From: CAYSCW01 sp964449165 | Lineage (GTDB): Bacteria > Acidobacteriota > Aminicenantia > Aminicenantales > Aminicenantaceae | DNA length: 64,000 nt | NCBI GenBank assembly: GCA_964449165.1 | Contig: CAYVAT010000004.1 | Span: forward strand, 1-64,000 | Reading direction: 5' to 3' | Shown here: one piece after another, positions 45,461-54,403 of the stretch | How positions within the stretch are numbered: the first letter of the stretch is position 1 | Layout of the letters: each line of letters opens with the position of its first letter | Notes under the pieces: model-generated | Seen by the model: the letters and a program-made list of their open reading frames with translations, nothing else | Told to the model about the DNA's origin: nothing | Databases searched by the model: none | Position numbers and translations under genes: made by a program

Positions 45461-46411
45461 CTATATATACTCGATTAAATCTTTTATTTTATAAGGATTT
45501 GGATCGAATGGTGGGTTCACATAATTGATGAGGTAATCCCTTGCAGACTTGGTAAATCTCCCTCTGAACAGGACATGCGATTTTTTCCCATAGATAAAAA
45601 ATATATGCATTAAAAGGCCGTCAAAAGATATATTATACTTAACATTTTTATGTGAGGCCAGATAGAATAAGTCCGCAAGAGTTGTTTTCCCTCTCAAATC
45701 GATATCAACAAAATCATATGTCTTCGGGTCATTGTTTCTTTCTTTTTGTGTGCCCGTGTGGATAACTTTTAAATCATTTTCTTTAGCAAAAACTTCAGCA
45801 AAGTCACGAATCTTTTTATAATGGCCTTTTGTGACCCTGAAGAATCCTGAATCAATATAATTGTTAAAAATTAAATAATTATGATGAGAGTCAAGGTTTA
45901 TATTTTGTGGGCAATTTCGCAGGCCTGAAGGTTTTGCGTAAAAATTTTTACTGTTCATTAGCAGGAAAGCAGCAACTTTATCGACGATATCCTTACACAG
46001 AAATTGGCTGATTTTAGTGGATGAGGTATTGATAAGCAAGATATTTTTATCGACCACTTTCTTTATATCTTTATAAAATTCAGTTCTTGTAATTGATAAA
46101 TCTGCCTTTTTTAGATCATCATGGTTTCCTATCAGATAGCCATTATTCATGAAATAAAATTCCATCTGTTCGACAGGCATGACTTTTACCTTGAAGTTCT
46201 TTAAGTGTAAAAACCTTACCAACGGCTCAAAGAAGAGATGGTCTCCGTAGTGCATGAACTCATAGTTTGGAAAATATAAAACTATCCTGGTTATTGAATC
46301 GGGCGAAGGTCTGTTCCCTATAAAATACATGTTATCATTTATAGCAAGCCTTTTTATGATCGAAATATTAATATAATTGAGTACCTTTTTTATAACACTT
46401 CTAAATGTCAA
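45461..46411 (-). CDS. GT9 (heptosyltransferase)-like glycosyltransferase
   Basis: 316 residues. RIVLYFPNYEFMHYGDHLFFEPLV resembles the N-terminal GD-x-L loop of heptosyltransferases. Near the end, DLRGKTTLADLFYLASH and NISFDGLLMHI resemble the LxGKTSLxEL and D-x-G-x-MH nucleotide-sugar motifs of GT9. The middle is diverged, so the family call is tentative. The start is TTG at 46411, with AAGGAG 6 bases upstream. The stop codon lies in a (TA)4 repeat with an open continuation beyond. Coding is AT-rich. Donor unknown. Confidence 0.6.
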   Translation of the reverse strand: MTFRSVIKKVLNYINISIIKRLAINDNMYFIGNRPSPDSITRIVLYFPNYEFMHYGDHLFFEPLVRFLHLKNFKVKVMPVEQMEFYFMNNGYLIGNHDDLKKADLSITRTEFYKDIKKVVDKNILLINTSSTKISQFLCKDIVDKVAAFLLMNSKNFYAKPSGLRNCPQNINLDSHHNYLIFNNYIDSGFFRVTKGHYKKIRDFAEVFAKENDLKVIHTGTQKERNNDPKTYDFVDIDLRGKTTLADLFYLASHKNVKYNISFDGLLMHIFFIYGKKSHVLFRGRFTKSARDYLINYVNPPFDPNPYKIKDLIEYI

Positions 46412-46441
46412 GGATAACTCCTTGAAGTGTGTAGTAGGATA

Positions 46442-47839
46442 TTATCGTTGGTTCTGTCTGCTCTTAAAACTCTCTAAAGGTTCGCTTCCCTTATCAATGG
46501 CAAATGATCTTCTGGTAATGATAAACATTGACATTGCAGAGATAGCTGGAATGGATGGTAGGACATAACCGAAGATCCCAACTCCTAAACTTGCTACACA
46601 CAAATAAATAGTCAGGCTTAATAACCACGCAGCTGATAGAAAATGTGCCGACTCAGCTCTTATCTGTTTTATTTTCCTTAGATATTTGTAACTAGCTTTA
46701 AACATCCTGAACAATATCCATATGAGAGTTATACCGCCCAATAGGCCTTTAAATACCAATGCCTGTGTAATTGCTCCATGGGGTTCAATTCCAATGCTTG
46801 ATATTTCATATCCAGTTCCGATAAAAGGATTCTTCAGGAAAGCATTCACCGAGCCCAGAAAGTAATTAATTCTAGCGATGTCACCTTTGCCTAAACCTGC
46901 GAAACCACTTTTATGTAATGTCTCTATCCAATTTATCGATTGTTCAATAATTATATTTGGAATAAAAATTATTATTGCAATTAATAAAAGACTGATGAGT
47001 GAGATGATTTTAATCCTCAATCTCCAATTCCCTAAGAATATCACCAGGACGGGTATGGATAACAAAAATGCAAAAATCGCAGTCCGGGATTTAGTGAAAA
47101 TAAGGATGATAAAAGAAATAATAAACAACACAAACATACCTATTTTCTTCATGTTTAGCTCTCGGTGAATAAAAATTCTCCAGACGAGTAAATATATCAG
47201 AGAGCTCAGATAAACACCAAATGCGTGCTGAATCGGGAAGATGGCTACAAGTCCGGCTCTGGCTGACCAACTTGCCAATCTATTCAGTGATAGCTCTGTA
47301 GCAGGATACAATCCTATATCGATCAGACCTTTTTTCCATAATATTGACCTTTGCCAGGCTACTCCGCTCACTCCATAAACGAAAACCATCTCAAAAATTG
47401 CTACGAGGCAAAGTAACGCTAAGGATGCAATTAAGATGTTGGAAATTGCATATATGTCTTTCTTTTCCTTAAAATAACTGACAAAGATGATGAAGACTGC
47501 AAAAAATTGGAAGTGTCTTATGATGTCTGTAATAACATTAACTGTAAACCCAGTATTGACTAACAGAATAAACGACGTTGCAAAGTAAATAAAGAGGGGT
47601 ATTGTAAATATGGTGTTTGGGAGTGGCAGCTTTTCTTTCCTTAACAAGCCAGCGAACCATACTACAATAAACATCATTGCTACTGCTTCCGTAGAATTAA
47701 TGTTTTTTGCACCTATGGGAAGAAAGATATTAAAAGGACACAGGAGGAGATATGCGAGCAATGCCAGCTTCATTGATCGCAACATTAATAGAAAATAAAA
47801 CAGAATAGTGAATAGAAATAATACTATTTTATAATCCAT
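46442..47839 (-). CDS. O-antigen ligase/polymerase-like membrane protein (Wzy/WaaL type)
   Basis: 465 residues with about eleven hydrophobic segments. The large external loop ends with FIGTGYEISSIGIEPHGAI followed by GLLGGITLIW, the PF04932 pattern in which the His and the preceding glycine-rich stretch are conserved. Such proteins either polymerise repeat units (Wzy) or ligate glycan to lipid A core (WaaL); which one applies cannot be told by sequence. The start lies 6 bases after the GT4 gene, so they share a message. Confidence 0.8.
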   Translation of the reverse strand: MDYKIVLFLFTILFYFLLMLRSMKLALLAYLLLCPFNIFLPIGAKNINSTEAVAMMFIVVWFAGLLRKEKLPLPNTIFTIPLFIYFATSFILLVNTGFTVNVITDIIRHFQFFAVFIIFVSYFKEKKDIYAISNILIASLALLCLVAIFEMVFVYGVSGVAWQRSILWKKGLIDIGLYPATELSLNRLASWSARAGLVAIFPIQHAFGVYLSSLIYLLVWRIFIHRELNMKKIGMFVLFIISFIILIFTKSRTAIFAFLLSIPVLVIFLGNWRLRIKIISLISLLLIAIIIFIPNIIIEQSINWIETLHKSGFAGLGKGDIARINYFLGSVNAFLKNPFIGTGYEISSIGIEPHGAITQALVFKGLLGGITLIWILFRMFKASYKYLRKIKQIRAESAHFLSAAWLLSLTIYLCVASLGVGIFGYVLPSIPAISAMSMFIITRRSFAIDKGSEPLESFKSRQNQR

Positions 47840-47845
47840 TCTCTG

Positions 47846-48958
47846 TTATCTTCTTTTCCTTTCCATACTCTTATATACTTCTAATGTCTTAGCGGCTGTC
47901 TTTTGCCAGGAGAATTTTCTGGCTCTGGCTCTTCCTTCTCGTATCAGTCTTTTCTGAGTTTCCTCATCAGAAAGAACCTTAAAAATAGCTTTAGCCAAAT
48001 CTTTGCTATTGGGATTGACCAGGAGAGCTGCTTCTCCTGTTACTTCTGGCAGCGAGGAGGCATTAGAGCATATTACAGGCGTACCGCAGGCCATTGCTTC
48101 TAGGACAGGAAGCCCAAATCCTTCGTAAAGCGAAGGTAGAACAAACACACTGGCACAGTTATACAGGATGGGTAAATCTTCTTCAGGGATGAATTCAATG
48201 AATCTAACATTTTTTTCTAATTTTAGTTCTCTCACCAAATTTTTGCTTTGTGGAAATCGAGGATCTTGTTTTCCGACAAGAACTAAATGGTGTTCGACTT
48301 CCTTTTCCTTTTTCAGTTGATGAAAAGCCCTGATTAACTCGATCCAGTTTTTGTGCGGCTTAGAATTACCTAAAGTCAGAATGAATCTTTTTCCTATATT
48401 AAATTTGCTTCTTACTTTTTTTAAGGAGTCTTCACTACAAATCACTTTAAAAATTTTGTTCGTAGCTAAAGGAATGACTTCGATTTTTTCACCTGCTATA
48501 CCAAGAATTCTTATGATGTCTTGCTTAGTTGATGAAGAGTCAGCAATGATATTTGTTGCCTTTTTAGCTGCTCTCATATTTTGCATGCGGTAGTAGTATC
48601 TTTTTAGGAAGAAGGGGAGCACTTCTGGGTGAACGAGAGGAATAAGATCGTGAATAGTAGCAACAGATGGGCAAGGGACAACAGGAGGAAAGACAAAGTG
48701 AGGCGAATGAAATATATCGAGATTAGCTTTTTTTAGTAAACGAGCCCAGACAAATTGGCCAGCCGGCGAAAAAACAGGCAAGTCGATGACTTTTTTTGTA
48801 AAGTTTGTTGCTTGAGGAACCGGATTTTCATTCTCGGCGTTGCTAAAGAGAATGTATTCATTTTCCTTATCAATTTGAGCCAGCCCTTTAGCCAGCTCTC
48901 GGGTGTACCTTCCTACACCCGTCCAATCTAACATCCTTGCATCAATTCCGATTTTCAT
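47846..48958 (-). CDS. GT4-family glycosyltransferase
   Basis: 370 residues. IGIDARMLDWTGVGRYTREL opens the acceptor half, typical of mannosyltransferases of the GT4 family. The donor half has FILTLGNSKPHKNWIELIRAF, VGKQDPRFPQS and LPSLYEGFGLPVLEAMACGTP, the full EX7E motif. No signal or membrane segment. It lies between the sulfotransferase and the O-antigen ligase genes with gaps of 3 and 6 bases. A mannosyltransferase role is a guess from family resemblance. Confidence 0.9.
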   Translation of the reverse strand: MKIGIDARMLDWTGVGRYTRELAKGLAQIDKENEYILFSNAENENPVPQATNFTKKVIDLPVFSPAGQFVWARLLKKANLDIFHSPHFVFPPVVPCPSVATIHDLIPLVHPEVLPFFLKRYYYRMQNMRAAKKATNIIADSSSTKQDIIRILGIAGEKIEVIPLATNKIFKVICSEDSLKKVRSKFNIGKRFILTLGNSKPHKNWIELIRAFHQLKKEKEVEHHLVLVGKQDPRFPQSKNLVRELKLEKNVRFIEFIPEEDLPILYNCASVFVLPSLYEGFGLPVLEAMACGTPVICSNASSLPEVTGEAALLVNPNSKDLAKAIFKVLSDEETQKRLIREGRARARKFSWQKTAAKTLEVYKSMERKRR

Positions 48959-48961
48959 AGA

Positions 48962-49804
48962 TCAGCTTTCAAGCCAGTGGCTCAAATCCCTACCAGTATA
49001 TTCAGAAAGCCCCGTAATATCCCTATGGAAAAATTTAATGAGCTTTGTTCTTGACTGTATATTCAGTTTGACAGGGTCTTTCAGAGGTTTATAAATCAAC
49101 CTTTTAACGCCTGACTTCACTATCCATTGGCGGAATGAATCGATTCGCTTTCCCTTCAGGAAAAAATTGGCATTTGCCAATAATTTATTAAGGGATCTAA
49201 AACGAGCCTGTCCTGAAGGATTGTATCTTGTGTTGATAATATCCTGGGGACAGTATTCTTCATCCACGCCGAGGTATTCATACACTGATCTCAACAGATT
49301 TTTAGGATGGGAGGTGATATCATCGTAGAACCATACTCTAGGAGGTTGACTGAATTCTTTTTTGAAGCGGCAGATACTCTTGAAGTACAAGAATGAGTGT
49401 AAATACTTATCTGAGTGGCCTAGTGATTCAACAAAATCATTTATATTATCTAGTCTTGATGTCGAGCCGTCACGCAATTCATGATAATACTTGCTTAAGA
49501 ATGCATCCACAGGATTTCTGACCATAAACATTATCTTCACATCCGGTCCCAGGGAATCAAGGATTCTGTTAAAGCAACGTGGTATCATGTATAAAGGACA
49601 GGCTTCTCCTGGTATTTGACCGGAACCGCAGTGCTCAAAATACCTGGCATACCAATCTATGCCTTTATGGTAAAACTCTGCAAAAAACAGCGTCTCCTTG
49701 CATCCTTTAGGCATGCAAATCTCTGGGTGGGATTCCAGCATCTTGCTCAGCCAGGTAGTGCCGCACTTTTGTCCTCCTACAACCAGAAATCTAGGTAAAA
49801 TCAT
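48962..49804 (-). CDS. Sulfotransferase (PAPS-dependent)
   Basis: 280 residues. FLVVGGQKCGTTWLSKML is the 5'-phosphosulfate-binding loop of PAPS-dependent sulfotransferases, and FMVRNPVDAFLSKYYH is the 3'-phosphate-binding region. ESHPEICMPKGCKETLFF is the usual start of the acceptor side. It would sulfate a glycan hydroxyl or amine. It stands in the GT4 series between the genes at 47846 and 49839. A sulfated surface polysaccharide is the simplest inference. Confidence 0.87.
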   Translation of the reverse strand: MILPRFLVVGGQKCGTTWLSKMLESHPEICMPKGCKETLFFAEFYHKGIDWYARYFEHCGSGQIPGEACPLYMIPRCFNRILDSLGPDVKIMFMVRNPVDAFLSKYYHELRDGSTSRLDNINDFVESLGHSDKYLHSFLYFKSICRFKKEFSQPPRVWFYDDITSHPKNLLRSVYEYLGVDEEYCPQDIINTRYNPSGQARFRSLNKLLANANFFLKGKRIDSFRQWIVKSGVKRLIYKPLKDPVKLNIQSRTKLIKFFHRDITGLSEYTGRDLSHWLES

Positions 49805-49838
49805 CTAAACGATCTCATGGAAAGTAATTGATCTCATA

Positions 49839-50987
49839 TTACCTTGACAGGCAACTCTCGTATAAGATCTCCAGTTTTTTCTTTAAAATTTGACGTGTAA
49901 ACCTTTTCTCGATCCTCTGTCTGTTTATCTTGCCCATCTCTTTTCTCTTGAGGGTATCAGTATTTATCATCTTATGGAGACTCTCGGCACAGGCCGCGGG
50001 GCTGTGAGCGGGGAACAGGTATCCGTTCACACCATCATCGATCAAACCTGGCATATTCGCATCATGTGAACAGACGACTGGCAACCCGGAAGCCATAGCT
50101 TCAAGAATTGTATTCGACAGTCCCTCCCAGGAAGATGGAAAGACCAGAAAAGAACACATGGAATAATATCTTTCAACGTTGGTTGTGGGATCAATGAATA
50201 TTATGTTCTTCTCGAGATGATATTTCCTGACAGCCTCGAGCGCCCTCACTGAATATTTCCTGTCGTTCTTTTCACCGACCAGAAAGAGAAGGAAGCCATC
50301 TGGCAATAATCCCTTTTGTTTTAAGATATATATGGCTTCTAGCAGTATCAGCTGGTTTTTTCGCTCTTCTACCCTTGCTGGGTAGACAGCGGCTGGAATT
50401 TTCATATCATCTGAGGTGAACTTAAATCTTTCTGTATCCACCATGTTCTCTATTATACAGAGCTGATCTTGTCTGTAACCCATTTCATTCACCAGCAAAT
50501 CTGCGTTATAGCGTGTATTCACCATGTGAAACCTCGAAAAATTTTTAAACACATGGTATGTGAACCTGTTCCCTCCATAGCACTTTGAAAAATCGATATT
50601 TATTCGTGTAGATGTAATGACATTTTTATGCCTGAGTAACAGACTAATACCAGAGGAGTAAAGGTTGGCATACATGAGAAATGAATGGATGATTGATGGC
50701 TTCTCTTTGCTTGCTAGCAATAAGAATTTTAGAAAGCATGACATATTATAGAGCTTGCCAGTTTTTTTATTCAGGGAAAAAACCCTGACTCCTTGTTCCT
50801 CCAACACTGGGAATCGGTTCTCTGAATAGATGGTGCATATGGCTATATCGTATTTATCCTTCAGTAATAAAGCCATTTCTACAACCTGCTTTTCCGTACC
50901 ACCGAAACGGAGTGAAGGAATCAGGAAAAGCACTTTTGGCTTTTCTTGTCTTCTGGATATATGGTGTCCGTGGTTGAGAAATGGCAT
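49839..50987 (-). CDS. GT4-family glycosyltransferase
   Basis: 382 residues. VLFLIPSLRFGGTEKQVVEM is the GG-x-E-x-x-V N-terminal motif of GT4 enzymes. The donor half has AAVYPARVEERKNQLILLEAI, VGEKNDRKYS and FPSSWEGLSNTILEAMASGLP, where the EX7E motif is complete. The N-terminal 17 residues (MPFLNHGHHISRRQEKP) are basic and may be a start-site extension; the next good start is not obvious. It is 21 bases after the next GT4 gene. Donor unknown. Confidence 0.9.
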   Translation of the reverse strand: MPFLNHGHHISRRQEKPKVLFLIPSLRFGGTEKQVVEMALLLKDKYDIAICTIYSENRFPVLEEQGVRVFSLNKKTGKLYNMSCFLKFLLLASKEKPSIIHSFLMYANLYSSGISLLLRHKNVITSTRINIDFSKCYGGNRFTYHVFKNFSRFHMVNTRYNADLLVNEMGYRQDQLCIIENMVDTERFKFTSDDMKIPAAVYPARVEERKNQLILLEAIYILKQKGLLPDGFLLFLVGEKNDRKYSVRALEAVRKYHLEKNIIFIDPTTNVERYYSMCSFLVFPSSWEGLSNTILEAMASGLPVVCSHDANMPGLIDDGVNGYLFPAHSPAACAESLHKMINTDTLKRKEMGKINRQRIEKRFTRQILKKKLEILYESCLSR

Positions 50988-51008
50988 ATTGGCGGAAATC
51001 TTCCCCTT

Positions 51009-52154
51009 TTATTCTTCGGAAAGTATCGAATTGAAGAAATCAAAATATTGCTGAAATATGATCTCAGGATGAAACCTTTTTCTGTAGGAGACTCCCGCCT
51101 CCTTACCCAGTCTCTCCCTCAGGGGGGCATCCAGTATGAGCCTGCGGATGGCATTTTCCAAAGACTTGGAATCCCTTACCTTGACAAGCAGGCCGTTTCT
51201 TTCATTTTCTATCGCTTCCCTACATCCATCTATGTTAGTGGCTATTATAGGAAGGCTATAAGACATTGCTTCGACAAGGGCTAGGGGGAATCCTTCATAA
51301 ATCGAGGGCATGACATAAATATCAAACAATTTCATGTGATCTGAAACATTATGTATATAACCAGGCATAATTATCTTTTCTGACAGTTCCTTCTCTTTTA
51401 CCAGCTGCATTATATCGTTACGTAAAGAGCCGTCTCCGGCAATAATGACCTTCACATTAAGGGTTCTACAAATAGGAACGAGGGCCTCAACAAGATATTC
51501 CAATCCCTTCTGCCTGTTAATCTGGCAAATAGTCCCGATAACAATCTCCTTTGCTTTAATATCATAGACATCTCTTAAATCAACATTTTCTGTATTGTTG
51601 CTTTCTTCGTAACCAACTGTGTTGTAAATCACATGAATCTTTTTCTCGGGAACACCGTTTCTCTGGATCAATTTTTCTTTATTTGCGCTTGAAACCGTAA
51701 CGATATAATCACAGAATGGGAGTGTCGCCAGATATCCTAACTTGTAAATCTGTTTTTTGGGAAAATGCCAACCCTCTATCATGTCATCATAAAATAAATG
51801 CATAAGCCAGACAAAAGGCACAGGCGGTCGAAATAAGGCCTTAACCAGGCGACCCCAAAAACCGGAGCGATCCTGATTAAGTACTACTAAATCCACTGCT
51901 TTCTTCCTGATTAGGCTATAAATATTTGTAAAAAGTGTTGGTGAGAAGCGGGATGAAGAGGAGCAATAAATGAGTTCCACCTCTGGATCAAACATCTCTT
52001 TTGGATATTTTTTTATAGATTCAGATGTTAGAAAAATACTTTTCATGCCGATTCTCGACCAGGCATTAGCCAAACGTATGATACATTTTTCAGCTCCACC
52101 AAAACATATAACAGGATCGACGAATAATATGGTTTTCATGGAATTAATATACAC
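51009..52154 (-). CDS. GT4-family glycosyltransferase
   Basis: 381 residues. TILFVDPVICFGGAEKCIIRLA is the N-terminal GG-x-E motif. The donor half has VIGTICQINRQKGLEYLVEAL, IAGDGSLRNDIM and MPSIYEGFPLALVEAMSYSLP with the EX7E motif. The likelier start is the ATG five codons in (52139, MKTILF), but no ribosome-binding site separates the choices. It lies 8 bases after the neighbouring GT4 gene and 21 before the next. Three GT4 genes stand in a row here. Confidence 0.9.
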   Translation of the reverse strand: MYINSMKTILFVDPVICFGGAEKCIIRLANAWSRIGMKSIFLTSESIKKYPKEMFDPEVELIYCSSSSRFSPTLFTNIYSLIRKKAVDLVVLNQDRSGFWGRLVKALFRPPVPFVWLMHLFYDDMIEGWHFPKKQIYKLGYLATLPFCDYIVTVSSANKEKLIQRNGVPEKKIHVIYNTVGYEESNNTENVDLRDVYDIKAKEIVIGTICQINRQKGLEYLVEALVPICRTLNVKVIIAGDGSLRNDIMQLVKEKELSEKIIMPGYIHNVSDHMKLFDIYVMPSIYEGFPLALVEAMSYSLPIIATNIDGCREAIENERNGLLVKVRDSKSLENAIRRLILDAPLRERLGKEAGVSYRKRFHPEIIFQQYFDFFNSILSEE

Positions 52155-52162
52155 ATCTTAGA

Positions 52163-53287
52163 CTAATTACCTGCCAACACTCTCTGGGCACGTCTTTCCC
52201 ATGTATAAGACTGTTTCAGATCTATCAATGCCTGCTTGGCAAGCCTTTCACGTGTTTTTTGATCGTCAGCAAGAAATTGAATTGATCTTACCCATCCATT
52301 AATATCATCTGGAACAACAAGTATTGCATTCCTCTCATGGTCTAATACTTCTCTCAGGACTGGGAGGTCAGAGGCTATGATTGGCCTTCCAGAGGCCATA
52401 TACTCAAACATTTTCAGCGGTGACATCCAGCGGCTTGTGTCACTGGCTTTGTCTCCAGAGATTGTCACCCTTCTCTGGTAAGGCATTACCAAAATATCAC
52501 AATGACGAATATAACCATTAATCAAGGATGGAGGTACAAATCCATGGAAGAAGATGTTCTTTCCTTCTGCTTCCCTTTTTCTTGTCTTGATGTCCTCCTC
52601 CGCACCCCCTATAATATGAAAGTCAATACCGGGAAGCTCCCTTGCCATTTTAAATATTAACTCTATTCCCCGGCCTGGATAGAGGTGTCCGATATAGCCG
52701 ACCTTAGTTTTCTGTCCACGCGGATCAAATAGCTCTGTTTGGACTTCTTTGTTGTTATTCCCTATCAAGTCTGCACCATCATGAGCCACAATTATTTTTT
52801 TCCTTGAGACATTATCTTCGATCATTTCTTTCAAAGCCTGCGATATCACTACCAGATGCTTCAATTTTCTTTTTTTAACGAGATTTGAGAACAGCAGCCT
52901 TCCCACACGCGGCATCTGTCTTTCCGTAAAATGCATTTCATAGATTGTCTCGAAGCCCAGCACGGCAGCCAACCAAACACCCCGAAGAAAACGTCCGTAA
53001 ACAACATCTGGCTTTATTTTAAGGGTTTCAATCGCACACCGGAGACTGTACAGGAATATAGAAGATTTCATCTGCGGCACGTAGAATTTTCTGATCTCAA
53101 AAAGTGGTTCCACTCCGTAAAAGTCAAAATCACTTTCAACATCTTTTTGATGAGAACCAGGTCTTTTGATGGTTAACAGGACCACCTCATGACCAATTCT
53201 AGAAAAGGCAGTGCACATCTTCATGACATTTATGCTATTGGCAGTACGAGAAGGAATGATTGAATCTGATAGGTAAAGAATCCTCAA
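52163..53287 (-). CDS. GT4-family glycosyltransferase (parent of the relic at 56985)
   Basis: 374 residues. RILYLSDSIIPSRTANSINVM opens the acceptor half; the donor half has VGYIGHLYPGRGIELIF and SPLKMFEYMASGRPIIASD (EX7E variant with the second Glu kept). The start is TTG at 53287. The gene is nearly identical at both ends to the 79-codon relic at 56985-57221, which shares its stop region and start region. Direct repeats thus flank the block 53.3-57.0 kb. It lies in the GT4 series, 8 bases from the next gene. Confidence 0.9.
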   Translation of the reverse strand: MRILYLSDSIIPSRTANSINVMKMCTAFSRIGHEVVLLTIKRPGSHQKDVESDFDFYGVEPLFEIRKFYVPQMKSSIFLYSLRCAIETLKIKPDVVYGRFLRGVWLAAVLGFETIYEMHFTERQMPRVGRLLFSNLVKKRKLKHLVVISQALKEMIEDNVSRKKIIVAHDGADLIGNNNKEVQTELFDPRGQKTKVGYIGHLYPGRGIELIFKMARELPGIDFHIIGGAEEDIKTRKREAEGKNIFFHGFVPPSLINGYIRHCDILVMPYQRRVTISGDKASDTSRWMSPLKMFEYMASGRPIIASDLPVLREVLDHERNAILVVPDDINGWVRSIQFLADDQKTRERLAKQALIDLKQSYTWERRAQRVLAGN

Positions 53288-53323
53288 AGGATTTCCTCGT
53301 TTGTTGTGTGGGCGAGTAGCTCT

Positions 53324-54280
53324 CTATCTGTCTGGTTCAGTAATGTCTGCCTCGCTGACTTGAACAGCATCTACAGTATATTCACTCCAACTGCCAGCGA
53401 AGCGAAGTCGGACATATTTGGTTGACGCCTTGACATGCTGCAATTGCCGCCATTCTGTTTCGCTTGACCGCTTCCAGCGGGCAATGATCGCATCCTTGAA
53501 GAGAACCCATGAGAGATCGACTGGTTCACCCACTTCCACATACTCATCCGCAAAGGAGTGTTGCGACGGATATTCCCAGTGCATTTCTGTTGTGATACGA
53601 ACATCCTTCAAATCCCGAGGCGTCGTTCCATCGATGGCTTTAGCGCCTATGCTGCGCGGCAGAAGCCCCTTGATAGCATAGTAGAACCTCCGATCGTGGA
53701 AATAGCTCTGCTCGTACTCTTCGCACAGGGCGATGAGGAAGCCAATGTGACCTGTGTCCTTGGGATGATCGAGTATGCTGCCAGGCACGCGGGTGATGGC
53801 GGCACCCCAGATGAAGAAATAGACCTTGGAATCGCCTTCTGTGGGCACTTCCCAGATTGGCCAGGTGCGGATCGTGTCATACCAATTGGAACAGTTTACG
53901 TATTGAACCAGCTTCCCGTCGATGAGTTCGACGTAGGTGTTGCCGTCCAGTGTGAAATCGTAGGGTTGCGGAACGAGGCTGCTCAAGTTGTCAAGACGGT
54001 TTGATGTTCCGGGCGGCCAGAATTGCTGAATGGTGTACTCCCATTTCCCCGCTTCGAGGCGTTTACCGTCGAATGTATCCAGGAAGTTGTATTGTCCCTT
54101 CACACCTTTGGGGTGAGGGGTCGCCCACCGACTCTGACATCCGCAAAACATACTGACAAGAGCAGTCAGCATAAGTAGTGCGAATGCTCTGAGAGCTGGC
54201 TGTGCGCATACCAAAGAATGGACAAGATTTCGTTTTTCCATTTTCTGATCCTGTTTCATGATGTTTATTTCAATGGGCAT
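53324..54280 (-). CDS. Predicted lipoprotein of unknown function
   Basis: About 318 residues. The start chosen is ATG at 54280 (MPIEINIM), because AAAAGGAG lies 10 bases upstream; a longer frame starts at 54322. A hydrophobic signal (ALRAFALLMLTALVSMFCGCQ) ends in a lipobox-like Cys. The mature part has LDTFDGKRLEAGKWEY, WYDTIRTWPIWEVP and VDLSWVLFKDAIIARWKR, beta-rich and like a concanavalin or laminin-G-type glycan-binding fold, but I recognise no family. Base composition is visibly GC-richer than its neighbours, hinting at transfer. It stands alone between two glycosyltransferase-type genes. Confidence 0.65.
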   Translation of the reverse strand: MPIEINIMKQDQKMEKRNLVHSLVCAQPALRAFALLMLTALVSMFCGCQSRWATPHPKGVKGQYNFLDTFDGKRLEAGKWEYTIQQFWPPGTSNRLDNLSSLVPQPYDFTLDGNTYVELIDGKLVQYVNCSNWYDTIRTWPIWEVPTEGDSKVYFFIWGAAITRVPGSILDHPKDTGHIGFLIALCEEYEQSYFHDRRFYYAIKGLLPRSIGAKAIDGTTPRDLKDVRITTEMHWEYPSQHSFADEYVEVGEPVDLSWVLFKDAIIARWKRSSETEWRQLQHVKASTKYVRLRFAGSWSEYTVDAVQVSEADITEPDR

Positions 54281-54403
54281 CGAATTTTTTCTCCTTTTGT
54301 TGCGTAACTTCAAGATTGGCATTTCTCACCTTCTACGGAACCCTGGGAACGATTTGCTGAAAAATAGAGCAGCAGGGAAAATGATGTGGCATGTCATATG
54401 TAA

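Noticed and set aside
53558..54004. 148-codon plus-strand frame opposite the lipoprotein gene
   Set aside because: GC-rich DNA gives long antisense frames; no recognisable protein and no start signal, and the lipoprotein has a signal sequence and a ribosome-binding site.
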